Positions 1 to 7,236 of a DNA stretch of 64,000 nt are shown here, one piece after another. Position 1 is the first letter of the stretch. Each line of letters opens with the position of its first letter. The position numbers and the translations under genes are program-made. The DNA is from Streptomyces sp. NK08204. GTDB taxonomy: Bacteria; Actinomycetota; Actinomycetes; Streptomycetales; Streptomycetaceae. The stretch lies in contig NZ_JAINVF010000031.1 in assembly GCF_020400585.1 (NCBI RefSeq), positions 1-64,000 on the forward strand, in the 5' to 3' direction. The notes beneath the pieces were generated by a model that did no database searches, had not been told where the DNA came from, and saw nothing but the letters and a program-made list of their open reading frames with translations.

Positions 1-628
1 CAATTGTGGAAGAAGGAGGTGTGGCCCCGGGTAAAAGGCTCGCGGCGGAGCACGGGGCCTGGATCGTCTTCGAGGACGAAGCCGGCTTCTCGATGACACC
101 GCCCCGTGCCCGCATCTGGGGCCGACGCGGACACACCCCCGTGATCCGGGTGAGAGGCAGGTCCGCCGCAGGACCTCGGTCGCCGCCCTGTGCTGCTACA
201 AACCCGGCGAGACCAGTCGTCTCATGTACCGGCCCCGCATGCCTCTCCTGCTCAAGGGCGCCCGCAGGAGCTTCTCCCGGCAGGACTACCGGGACCTGCT
301 GGTGCGTGCACACATCCAGCTCGGCGGCCCGATCGTGGTCGTCTGGGACATCCTCAACACCCACCTGGCCGCCGGGCTGAAACGGTACGAGGCCGAGCAT
401 GACTGGCTCACCACCGTCCGGCTCCCGCCCTACGCACCCGACCTGAACCCCGTCGAGGCCGTCCGGTCACTCGTACGCGGGACGATGGCCAACACCGCCT
501 TCGCTACACCCGACGACCTCGACCACACACTCCGCCGAGAGTTACGCAGGATCCAGCTACGGTCCCGCCTGATCGACGGCTGCCTCACCGCCACCGACCT
601 GCCCTTCACAACCCCGCCCCCACCCTGA
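1..628 (+). pseudogene. IS630-family transposase, 5' truncated by window and frameshifted
   Basis: The open frame at the left edge encodes the DDE catalytic core of an IS630-type transposase, beginning inside the protein. It shows the first acidic block (VFEDEAGFSM) and then RIWGRRGHTPV. Around base 163 one C appears to be missing: from there the matching protein continues one frame over, as VAALCCYKPGE, VVWDILNTHL (second Asp block) and PPYAPDLNPVE (third acidic block), ending at the stop 626-628. The single-base loss should prevent a functional product, although IS630 elements sometimes use programmed shifts, so a deletion is my preferred but not the only reading. The N-terminal helix-turn-helix lies outside the window. 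A related but different fragment lies at 2411-2680 on the other strand. Confidence 0.8.
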
Positions 629-756
629 AAAGCTCAGTAGCGCGCGGGAGCGGCCCTTTCCTGGACCCTCGCACAGCAGCGGTAGGGACGCTTGTCGGCA
701 GGCCACGGCCGACCTTAGTGTCAAGATCACTTAGGTCAACGTCCCGTTGAAATCAG

Positions 757-2220
757 GTGAACATGCGAAGATTATGTCTTCTTGTGGTAGCTGCTCTGGC
801 TGCCCTCATGGGTGTGGTGGCGCTGCCCGCCACGCCCGCACTCGCGGCGTCGGCCCCGCCGTCATCCACAGGCCAGCGATGGGCCCTGAAGGTCAATGGG
901 CTGTACGTCGCCGCAGAGGTGAACGACTCCGGCGACCAGTACGGCAAACTCCGGGCCCGGTCGACGTCCGCGGGCAGCTGGGAAACCTTCTCCCTGCACA
1001 CCGACCACATCGACAACGTGGGCTATGGCACGACGATCACACTGAGAAACGAGGAAAACGGTCTCTACGTCACCTCGGAGATCAGCACCACCGGCGCGCA
1101 GAGCGGAATGCTGCGAGCTCGAGGTACCAAAACCGGTTCCTGGGAGCGGTTTTACGTCATCCCGCAGGGAAGCCACCAGTACGCGCTGCAGTCCGCCGCA
1201 AACGGGCTCTACGTCTCGGCGGAATTCAACTACACCGGCGGAGACGAGGGATTGCTGCGCGCACGCTCCACGTCGATCGGCAGCTGGGAACGGTTCACCT
1301 TCGAAAAAGTCGGCGGCACGGGCGACATGTCAGTGCCGTCGGCGCCTACCGCGACGGCCTCCGGCCGGCACGACGTGGCTTCGTGGAACGTGTGCGCGAA
1401 CAACAACCCGAGCACGGACTGCAAGCTCCAGTACGCCGATGCGGACACCGTCGCTACCAGCGTCGCCAACGACCTCGCCACCATCCCGGCCGGGTACCTG
1501 ACCCACCGGCCGGAAGCGATCTTCTTCCAGGAAATCTGTGAAAAAGCGGTCAAGCCACTGGAGTTGCAGCTGGAGAACCAGCTCGGGGGCGGCTGGGACG
1601 TACGGTTCGCGCCCACGTACTACAAGGTCATCGATGAAAACGGATCGACGGATTCCTTCCTGATGGCCCAAAAGACCTGTTCGGACAGCAACCCCCCCAG
1701 CACGGACCGGGGCTCGTTCGGGATCGCTCTGGCGGTCAAGGACACCAACACCTGGTACCGGGGGTACACCCTTCCCTCCCCCGACGGCAAGGAGCAGCGT
1801 CCTGCCCTGTGTGCCACCGTCCCCGACGCCGGAACCGTCTACTGCAACGCACACTTCAGCAGCGGCTCCTACTTCGTCAACGGTAAACAGGCCGGAGACG
1901 ACCCCCGCAACATCTACCGCCCCCAGCAGGCCGACACGCTGCGGTCCATCGTGGACGGCTTCCAGGCCGACGGATTCACGCCTTTCTACGGTGGCGACCT
2001 GAACACGACCACGGCGGATGTGTCGGTTCTGTCCAACCTCTACTCCTCGCACCAGGAATGCGGCCAGGCAACGCCGGACGCACCTCACACCGGAGCACCC
2101 ACGGACGGAAGCAACAAGATCGACTACATCGTCGGGCCGGTCGGCCCGACGTACAGCTGCGAAGTCGTGGATCCGCAGCTTTCCGACCACCGGGTTATCC
2201 ACGCCATCGTCACTTTCTGA
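757..2220 (+). CDS. Secreted endonuclease/exonuclease/phosphatase-fold protein with fascin-like beta-trefoil
   Basis: This is an exported 487-residue protein. Residues 1-30 are a Sec signal peptide (hydrophobic core LCLLVVAALAALMGV, cleavage near ALA-A). Residues 35-185 hold three copies of a repeat with the pattern NGLYV..E..........LRAR....GSWE.F, which is the look of a fascin-like beta-trefoil. From about residue 205 it is an EEP (DNase I/sphingomyelinase-like) domain: ASWNV (210), FFQEIC with the metal-binding Glu (259), YCNAHFSSG, GGDLNTT, KIDYIV and the closing catalytic LSDHRV (His478). It probably cleaves phosphodiesters outside the cell, with the trefoil binding a sugar or surface polymer. 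DNA, RNA or phospholipid could be the substrate. The start is GTG at 757; an ATG at 763 is an equally good choice because no clear ribosome site favours either. It stands alone and is followed by a hairpin. Confidence 0.85.
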   Translation: MNMRRLCLLVVAALAALMGVVALPATPALAASAPPSSTGQRWALKVNGLYVAAEVNDSGDQYGKLRARSTSAGSWETFSLHTDHIDNVGYGTTITLRNEENGLYVTSEISTTGAQSGMLRARGTKTGSWERFYVIPQGSHQYALQSAANGLYVSAEFNYTGGDEGLLRARSTSIGSWERFTFEKVGGTGDMSVPSAPTATASGRHDVASWNVCANNNPSTDCKLQYADADTVATSVANDLATIPAGYLTHRPEAIFFQEICEKAVKPLELQLENQLGGGWDVRFAPTYYKVIDENGSTDSFLMAQKTCSDSNPPSTDRGSFGIALAVKDTNTWYRGYTLPSPDGKEQRPALCATVPDAGTVYCNAHFSSGSYFVNGKQAGDDPRNIYRPQQADTLRSIVDGFQADGFTPFYGGDLNTTTADVSVLSNLYSSHQECGQATPDAPHTGAPTDGSNKIDYIVGPVGPTYSCEVVDPQLSDHRVIHAIVTF

Positions 2221-2266
2221 GGCTGCTGATGACACGTCGGCACCGCTTCACCTGAGGTCCACCACT

Positions 2267-2312
2267 CCCTCTCTCTCGCTGGCGGCGCCTGTCGCCCCGG
2301 TGAGAGAAAGGG
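2267..2312 (+). terminator. Hairpin after the EEP-family gene
   Basis: The arms 2267-2282 and 2297-2312 pair in 13 of 16 positions (left CCCTCTCTCTCGCTGG), with a 14-base loop, 47 bases after the stop at 2220. It fits a factor-independent terminator of the GC-rich actinobacterial type without a U tract. Confidence 0.5.
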
Positions 2313-2410
2313 TGCCGGGGTCGCGCTCGCCACCGTGGGTACCGCCCCCGAAGGGGACGCTGGGGCACAGCCCCTAATTACCGAGGTTGAACTCGTGATG
2401 TCGTGGCGGG

Positions 2411-2680
2411 TCATGCAGGATTGATAGTCAGGCTGGTCTCGGCGAGGCAGCCGTCTATGAGGTGGCTGCGGTACTGGATGTGCCGTGGGCCGCGTCGGAT
2501 GCGCTGGACGAGGTGCTCGGGGGTGCTGAAGGCGACGTTGGAGAGCCAGCCGCGCCGCAGCAGGGACCAGATGCCTTCGACGGGGTTGAGGTCGGGCGCG
2601 TAGGGCGGCAGGTAGTAGATGGTCAGCCAGTCCTGGCCTTCCGCCCACTTCTTCAGATCAGCGGCCTTGTGGACGTTGAG
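2411..2680 (-). pseudogene. IS630-family transposase, C-terminal fragment
   Basis: The minus strand encodes about 89 residues beginning at LNVHKAADLKKWA, then YYLPPYAPDLNPVEGIW with the third catalytic acidic residue, then HIQYRSHLIDGCLAETSL, and a stop at 2411-2413. This is the last quarter of an IS630-type transposase. Upstream of 2680 the similarity ends abruptly (intact proteins have Trp-Asp-Asn before LNVH; here Ala-Gly-Arg), so the rest has been deleted. The 185 bases from 2681 to 2865 show no other recognisable content. Confidence 0.75.
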
Positions 2681-2865
2681 TCTGCCGGCAGCTGAATCCC
2701 GCCGTTCTGCACGCCGCGACCACGCGGTGAACTGGTCCCGGTGGCGACGCCGCCACCAAGCACGTGCCCAGTGTTGCCATTACATGCGGCGCGAGCACAC
2801 GGTGGGTGGACACTCCAGAACAGCGGCCGCCGCGACCGCCACCTTCGTCCACCTGGTTCGCCTTG

Positions 2866-3597
2866 TTACTTCGGTTCATCGCCCCGCAGGCTGTCGCCGC
2901 GCAAGGCCTTGTCCGTGGCCCGTCCGATGACGGCAGTCGCTCCCGCGTCCACAGCCCCTCCGACGAGGCCTCCCAGGATCGGGACCGCCTTGGCGAGCGT
3001 GATCGCAGCACGCTGGGTTCCATACTTCGCGAAGAGGAAGAATCCGACCTTCTTGTTGATCGCCCGGAGCATCGCGATCGGGATCTTCTTGATCATCTGC
3101 TCACCGATCTTCTGACCGACCTTCACCCCGAAGGCGGCCAGCACGCTCTGCGCGCTCATCCCTATCGCGAGCATCATCACGACGGTCCGCACGTGTGGAT
3201 CACGGATGTCCCATCCCCGAAGGTGCGCGATGGAACCGGCCATCCGCATGTTGACAGTGAAGGACGCGGCCACGTTCGCAGGGATCGTCACGCCTGCGGT
3301 GAGGAGACCTCCGAGCCCGGTGACGAACCCCTGGGTCCCAGCCGCGGCCACGGACTCCTTGATGAGGCGGGCGACGACCGCATCGATGTCATCCTTCATG
3401 TCATCAGGGGAACGGCGCTCATCGTCGCCGGGTGCCCTGTAATCGGCGCCCTGCCGACGCGAAAGACGGTCCTCGGCCCAGGTCACCGACCCCGTGAGTG
3501 GCCCAACACCGTGCACCATGACCTTCTCCGCGAGATCGGCGACCCACTTCCCGGCCTTCTCGGCCCCTCCTTCATCAGGAGTCTTCACGCCAACCAT
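2866..3597 (-). CDS. EcsC-family protein
   Basis: The 243-residue product resembles EcsC-family proteins (named after Bacillus subtilis EcsC, whose biochemistry is unclear). Two glycine/alanine-rich amphipathic stretches are visible: GFVTGLGGLLTAGVTIPANV followed by ASFTVNMRMAGSIAHLRGW around residues 90-130, and AVPILGGLVGGAVDAGATAV near the C-terminus. Between them lies the conserved-looking IGMSAQSVLAAFGVKVGQ. These suggest membrane association rather than a catalytic site. I chose ATG at 3597 because AAGGGG precedes it at good spacing; a GTG 36 bases upstream (3633) is possible. The start lies only 46 bases from the remnant IS5 end at 3643, so the native promoter may have been displaced. 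No partner gene is evident. Confidence 0.7.
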   Translation of the reverse strand: MVGVKTPDEGGAEKAGKWVADLAEKVMVHGVGPLTGSVTWAEDRLSRRQGADYRAPGDDERRSPDDMKDDIDAVVARLIKESVAAAGTQGFVTGLGGLLTAGVTIPANVAASFTVNMRMAGSIAHLRGWDIRDPHVRTVVMMLAIGMSAQSVLAAFGVKVGQKIGEQMIKKIPIAMLRAINKKVGFFLFAKYGTQRAAITLAKAVPILGGLVGGAVDAGATAVIGRATDKALRGDSLRGDEPK

Positions 3598-3642
3598 CCC
3601 AGCCCCTTCCGCGAGTGCCCCATCGATGGGCACCCCGCACTG

Positions 3643-3760
3643 CTAGGGCGCGTATTTAGTCGCGATCATGCGGGGCCCTGGGTGAGGACCACAGCACCTC
3701 ATCCGGCCTTCTCCTCCTCGGTGCCGGCCTTCTTCAGGGCGGTGATGACGTCCTCGCCAG
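3643..3760. mobile_element. IS5-family remnant: terminal repeat plus internal fragment
   Basis: The sequence CTAGGGCGCGTATTT followed by a GATCA-containing tract matches the ends of the complete element at 5907-7007. From about 3699 the sequence (CGGCCTTCTCCTCCTCGG and GGTGATGACGTCCTCGCC) resembles part of that element's orfA (plus positions about 6537-6595), encoding DVITAL.KA..EEEKA on the minus strand. The middle of the element is therefore missing. It is a decayed, internally deleted copy that cannot encode transposase. Confidence 0.65.
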
Positions 3761-3796
3761 GTATCACCCCACTACGGCCCAGCGACTCCCCAGATG

Positions 3797-3843
3797 CCAA
3801 AGAAAGCATTGACATCCTCAGAAGCCAAAGTATTCTTTGACAT
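3797..3843 (+). promoter_or_regulatory. Promoter and likely ArsR operator; leaderless transcript
   Basis: A TTGACA (-35) lies at 3809-3814 and a TATTCT (-10) at 3831-3836 with a 16-base spacer, placing the transcription start at about 3843, directly on the GTG start at 3844. The -10 is buried in a palindrome CAAAG-TATT-CTTTG (3826-3839), and a second half-site CCAAAG sits at 3797-3802. This is the layout of autoregulation by the ArsR protein encoded just downstream. The assignment is inferred from position and symmetry. Confidence 0.55.
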
Positions 3844-4419
3844 GTGGAACTCACTGATCCCAAGGCGATCCGGGCCCTGGCCCACCCTCTCCGGCTTGAT
3901 CTGCTGGAGCTGCTGACCGCGACCGGCCCGGCTACGGCCGCCCACTGTGGCCGCGTTCTCGGCCACTCGCAGGCCAGCTGCTCGTTTCACCTGCGCCAGC
4001 TCGCGAAGTACGGCTTCGTCGAGGACGCGGGGCCGGGCAAGGACCGGCGTGAGCGGACGTGGCGGGTGCCGGACCCCCGTCCGGTCCTGCGGATCCGGGG
4101 CGCGGGCAAGGAGCTGGAACGCCTCGTCGTCGAGAGGGAGACCGCGGCAATCCTCGACTGGCTGGACCGAAAGGCCAGCGAGACCGCCGAATGGCGCGAG
4201 CAGGCCGACGTGGTCAGCGCCATCGCCGTGCTCTCGCCGAGGGAGGCCGCCGAGCTCAAAGCGCGGATGTGCGAACTGATCGAGCCGTACCTGCTCCGCT
4301 CCGAGTCCGACACGCACACGCTCCACCCGGGCCGGCGCGCGGTCCGATACTTCATGGCGGCGACGCCGCTTCCGCTTCTGGAATCCAGGGGAGACGAAGA
4401 TGAGCCAGGCGATGACTGA
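3844..4419 (+). CDS. ArsR-family HTH transcriptional regulator
   Basis: The 191-residue protein opens with a winged helix: AIRALAHPLRLDLLELL then HSQASCSFHLRQLAKYGFVE (recognition helix) and a basic wing GKDRRERTWRV, all within residues 5-75. The remaining 110 residues are helical with no obvious metal-binding cysteine cluster, so it probably senses an organic ligand or a protein signal rather than arsenic-like metals. The GTG start is set by a promoter whose start point falls on it. The gene overlaps the following hydrolase gene by 20 bases, so the two are co-transcribed and probably translationally coupled. The likely role is repressing itself and that hydrolase. Confidence 0.85.
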   Translation: MELTDPKAIRALAHPLRLDLLELLTATGPATAAHCGRVLGHSQASCSFHLRQLAKYGFVEDAGPGKDRRERTWRVPDPRPVLRIRGAGKELERLVVERETAAILDWLDRKASETAEWREQADVVSAIAVLSPREAAELKARMCELIEPYLLRSESDTHTLHPGRRAVRYFMAATPLPLLESRGDEDEPGDD

Positions 4420-5323
4420 CCGTTCACTTGATGTCGCGTGGATCCATGGCGCGCCGGGCGAGGCGGCGATCCAGGTCCACCGCTACGACGCCGGGACGGT
4501 GATCCTGCGTCAGAGCAAGCGCGTCAACTACGAGGCACCGTTCCTGTTCCTGCTCTTCGGCGCGGACCGCGCCCTGCTGTTGGACACCGGCGCGACCGAG
4601 GACGCCGCGCTCTTCCCGTTGCGGGAGACCGTCGATGGGCTGATCGCCGAGTGGCTGGAGCGGCACCCCCGCGAGGGCTATGAGCTCGTCGTCGCCCACA
4701 CTCACGGCCATGGCGATCACGTCGCCGCCGACGCGCAGTTCGCGAACCGGCCGTATACGACGGTCGTGGCCCGCGAGGCGGACGCGGTGCGCGAGTTCTT
4801 CGACTTTGGCGAGGAGTGGCCCACCAGCACCGTCCGCTTCGAACTCGGCGGGCGCGAGTTGACGATCCTCGGCTCGCCGGGGCACCACGCGGCGTCGATC
4901 ACCGTCTACGACCCGGCGACGGGCATCCTGCTCACCGGCGACACCGTCCTGCCGGGGCGGCTCTACGCCTTCGACTTCCCGGCCTTCCAAGACACCCTCG
5001 ACCGACTGGTCGCCTTCGCCGCCGAGCACCCCGTGACGCACGTCATCGGCTGCCATGTCGAGATGAGGAACGCGCCGGGCCGCGACTACCCGATCGGCTC
5101 GCAGTACCAGCCGGACGAGCGCGCACCGCAGATGACACCTGCCCAACTGACCGCCGTCCGTGACGCGGCCGTGTCCGTCGCCGGCCGGCGCGGGGTGCAC
5201 CGGTTCGACGACTTCCTCATCTACAACGAGCCGCGCAAGCGCGACATGTACCGCCTGCTGGCCCGCGGCCTGACGCACAAAGCCCTCGCACGCCTCAAGC
5301 CGAAGGCGGCGGCTGGCCGATGA
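4400..5323 (+). CDS. Metallo-beta-lactamase-fold hydrolase
   Basis: The 307-residue cytoplasmic protein (no signal peptide) carries the metal-binding signature THGHGDH at about residue 101, then GSPGHHAASI and TGDTVLPG (further His and Asp ligands), and VIGCHVE. This is the binuclear zinc site of the MBL fold. The C-terminal helical part (from about residue 235) is outside the core. The gene overlaps the ArsR regulator upstream, suggesting an inducible pair acting on a small ester, lactone, thioester or lactam. The substrate cannot be read from sequence. The stop is 30 bases from a decayed IS5 end. Confidence 0.85.
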   Translation: MSQAMTDRSLDVAWIHGAPGEAAIQVHRYDAGTVILRQSKRVNYEAPFLFLLFGADRALLLDTGATEDAALFPLRETVDGLIAEWLERHPREGYELVVAHTHGHGDHVAADAQFANRPYTTVVAREADAVREFFDFGEEWPTSTVRFELGGRELTILGSPGHHAASITVYDPATGILLTGDTVLPGRLYAFDFPAFQDTLDRLVAFAAEHPVTHVIGCHVEMRNAPGRDYPIGSQYQPDERAPQMTPAQLTAVRDAAVSVAGRRGVHRFDDFLIYNEPRKRDMYRLLARGLTHKALARLKPKAAAGR

Positions 5324-5353
5324 GGTGGAATTCCTCGCGGGTACGCCGCTACC

Positions 5354-5413
5354 GCTAGGGCGCGTATTTGGTGTGATCAACAGGCCCGGGTGAGGTGCTC
5401 GAGCCAGATAAGG
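5354..5413. mobile_element. IS5-family remnant end with transposase C-terminal codons
   Basis: CTAGGGCGCGTATTTGG followed by TGTGATCAA repeats the terminal sequence of the element at 5907-7007. On the minus strand, immediately inside, codons for HLIWLEHLTRAC and a stop match the end of an IS5-family transposase (the intact copy ends MIWIRDLTRAAH). Nothing else of the element survives. It has the same orientation as the ends at 3643 and 5907. Confidence 0.65.
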
Positions 5414-5430
5414 TGCCCCCGAAGTCAGGC

Positions 5431-5910
5431 ATGAGGGGGATCTCGTTGGAGCGACGGAAGCTGATCGGGATCGGGGCAGTGCTGGCGGTCCTACCCGCCT
5501 GGTGGACCCTGCGTCAGGTGGCGAACGGGGCCAAGGGGGACTGGCACACCGACGCCACACCGCTGGAGCGGGCGTTCCCACTGCTGGGCCCGCTCACCGA
5601 CGCCAAGTGGGTGAGCAGCCGAGACAACGCTCGGGGCACACCTTCGCCGGAGCTGGTGATCTCGGGCTTCGCCCGGCTGACACCGGGGAAACTTGCCGAG
5701 CTGACGGCGGCCCACGCCTTCGTCTCCGAGGGGCCTGCCGATGACTTCTCCTCGTGGTTCGAGAAGCCGCTCAAGGGCGAGGGGCCGGAGAACCCCCAGT
5801 GGATCCGGTCGCACGAGCTCGACCGCGATGGCAGCGGCTACTCCACCAAACTGTGGTTTGACCGTCGCAGCGACACCGTCCGCTTCTGGGCACTCAACCC
5901 GTACGGCTAG
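5431..5910 (+). CDS. Small membrane-anchored or exported protein, function unknown
   Basis: I do not recognise this 159-residue protein. It starts with a basic segment and one hydrophobic helix (LIGIGAVLAVLPAWWTLRQV, residues 10-29), so it is probably anchored or exported. The rest is soluble and rich in Trp, Pro and charged residues. I chose ATG at 5431; an in-frame GTG upstream at 5395 lies inside the IS5 remnant and would add foreign codons. The stop codon TAG (5908-5910) is part of the CTAG at the left end of the complete IS element. Joining the flanks across the element restores CTAG, so the stop existed before insertion and the protein is probably intact. Any downstream co-transcribed gene would have been cut off. 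Confidence 0.6.
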   Translation: MRGISLERRKLIGIGAVLAVLPAWWTLRQVANGAKGDWHTDATPLERAFPLLGPLTDAKWVSSRDNARGTPSPELVISGFARLTPGKLAELTAAHAFVSEGPADDFSSWFEKPLKGEGPENPQWIRSHELDRDGSGYSTKLWFDRRSDTVRFWALNPYG

Positions 5911-5926
5911 GGCGCGTCGATTGTGA

Positions 5927-6532
5927 TCAATGGGCTGCCCGCGTGAGATCCCTGATCCAGATCATCGAGGCGCGCAGGTGGAGTCCGGCGAGGTAGCTGT
6001 CTGGGGTCTTGTCGTATCGGGTGGCGATGCCTCGCCAGGCTTTCAGTTTGTTGATCAGGCGCTCGACGGTGTTCCGCTCCTTGTAGAGGTTCGCGTCGTG
6101 ACTGACGGGCCGGCCGCCCCTGAAGCCCTTCTTCTTCCGGTTGGCGGCCTGGTCCTTCTTCTCCGGGATGACCGCCTTGATGCAGCGTTTGCGCAGGTGG
6201 GCGCGGTTGCCGCGGGAGGAGTAGGCCTTATCGGCGGCGACCGCGTCCGGCCGGGTGCGGGGGCGGCCGATGGGCCCGCGGACTCGTATCTTCCTGAGCA
6301 CGGGGATGAACTGCGGGCTGTCCGCGGCCTGGCCCGTGGTCAGGACGAACGCCAGCGGGCGGCACTTGCGGTCGGCGGCGAGGTGGACCTTGCTGGTCTG
6401 CCCACCCCTGGAACGTCCGAGGAGGGCGGCCTTCAGCCGGAGTTTTCGCCGACGCCGGAGGCGTCGTCGCTCCTCCCGCTCGGGATCGCTCGTGGCGTCC
6501 TGCCCGTATTGTTCTTCGAGGTTGCCCCTTTT
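5927..6532 (-). CDS. IS5-family transposase, C-terminal (B) frame
   Basis: This is the second half of the transposase, read after a -1 shift at the heptamer AAAAGGG (minus strand of 6526-6532). It begins GNLEEQYGQDATSD and continues SRGGQTSKVHLAAD, AVAADKAYSSRGNR (second catalytic Asp block), RNTVERLINKLKAWRG (third acidic residue in the ERLI motif) and ends LTRAAH. It has no start of its own that would preserve the catalytic core; an internal ATG at 6301 would give only the last 124 residues. It is expressed as a fusion with the upstream frame. Confidence 0.75.
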   Translation of the reverse strand, partial: KRGNLEEQYGQDATSDPEREERRRLRRRRKLRLKAALLGRSRGGQTSKVHLAADRKCRPLAFVLTTGQAADSPQFIPVLRKIRVRGPIGRPRTRPDAVAADKAYSSRGNRAHLRKRCIKAVIPEKKDQAANRKKKGFRGGRPVSHDANLYKERNTVERLINKLKAWRGIATRYDKTPDSYLAGLHLRASMIWIRDLTRAAH

Positions 6533-6981
6533 GACCTGGCCTTCTCCTCCTCGGCCGCAGCCTTCTCCAAAGCGGTGATGACGTCCTGGCCCAGGTGCAT
6601 CCCGGCAGCGTCGTGGTGAGCCCTGGCGGTGGTGGAGTCGATGCTGACCAGGGAAAGGTCCACCTCGCCCCGCTTCGCGGCTTCCGCGATCAGGCCCTCC
6701 AGCAGGGCCTCGAAGACGCCTGCGTCACGCCACTGCCGGAAGCGGTTGTGCACGGTCGACCAGGCGCCGAACTCCTGCGGCATCTCCCGCCACTGCCCGC
6801 CGGTCTTGAACCGCCAGATCACACCCTCGAACTGCTGCCGCAGCCGCTCGGGGTACGGACCGTACTCGCCGATCGGCAGGTACAGCCCGATGAACTCCCA
6901 CTCATCATCCGTCAGTTGCACTCGCGTCACGCAAGAAGATCTACCGCTCCAGGCCCCACCGCGAGGGCAAATCCCGCACAT
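6433..6981 (-). CDS. IS5-family transposase, N-terminal (A) frame
   Basis: The first half of the transposase contains VQLTDDEWEFIGLYLP, RFKTGGQWREMP and LVSIDSTTARAHHDAAG with the first catalytic Asp. The likely start is GTG at 6930 (VTRVQL), since residues before it overlap the terminal repeat region; ATG at 6981 is also open. The frame runs past the slippery AAAAGGG at 6526-6532 to a stop at 6433, giving a truncated A product, while -1 slippage gives the full enzyme. Confidence 0.75.
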   Translation of the reverse strand: MCGICPRGGAWSGRSSCVTRVQLTDDEWEFIGLYLPIGEYGPYPERLRQQFEGVIWRFKTGGQWREMPQEFGAWSTVHNRFRQWRDAGVFEALLEGLIAEAAKRGEVDLSLVSIDSTTARAHHDAAGMHLGQDVITALEKAAAEEEKARSKGATSKNNTGRTPRAIPSGRSDDASGVGENSG

Positions 6982-7236
6982 TGATCACGACTCAATACGC
7001 GCCCTAGGGGGCAGGAGAAGGATTCCGGTCGCAGACACCCCCGGCAACGGGTCGGGCGGTTGAAGCCGCATCCCCCTCGCTACCGCCCGTCCACCCCTTC
7101 GCGCCGCGATGTCCTTCGCCGCGCCACCTTCACGAGCTGAAGCGACTACAGCTTCGCATGCGGATGAAAGCCCCGTCAAACAGTGCTCGTTGACTGGTCT
7201 CCGTTTATTTCAGGGATGTTGAGCGGACCGTGCCGG

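Larger units (their letters stand above)
5907..7007 (-). mobile_element. IS5-family insertion sequence, apparently complete
   Basis: The element is about 1.1 kb and is bounded by imperfect inverted repeats. The left end reads CTAGGGCGCGT then CGATTGTGATCAA. The right end, read inward on the minus strand, is CTAGGGCGCGT then ATTGAGTCGTGATCAA. CTAG occurs at both outer edges, consistent with insertion at a CTAG or TA target. Inside, on the minus strand, are two overlapping frames that form one DDE transposase by a -1 shift. Both ends and both frames look intact, so it may be active. Two decayed copies of its end lie at 3643 and 5354. Confidence 0.85.
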
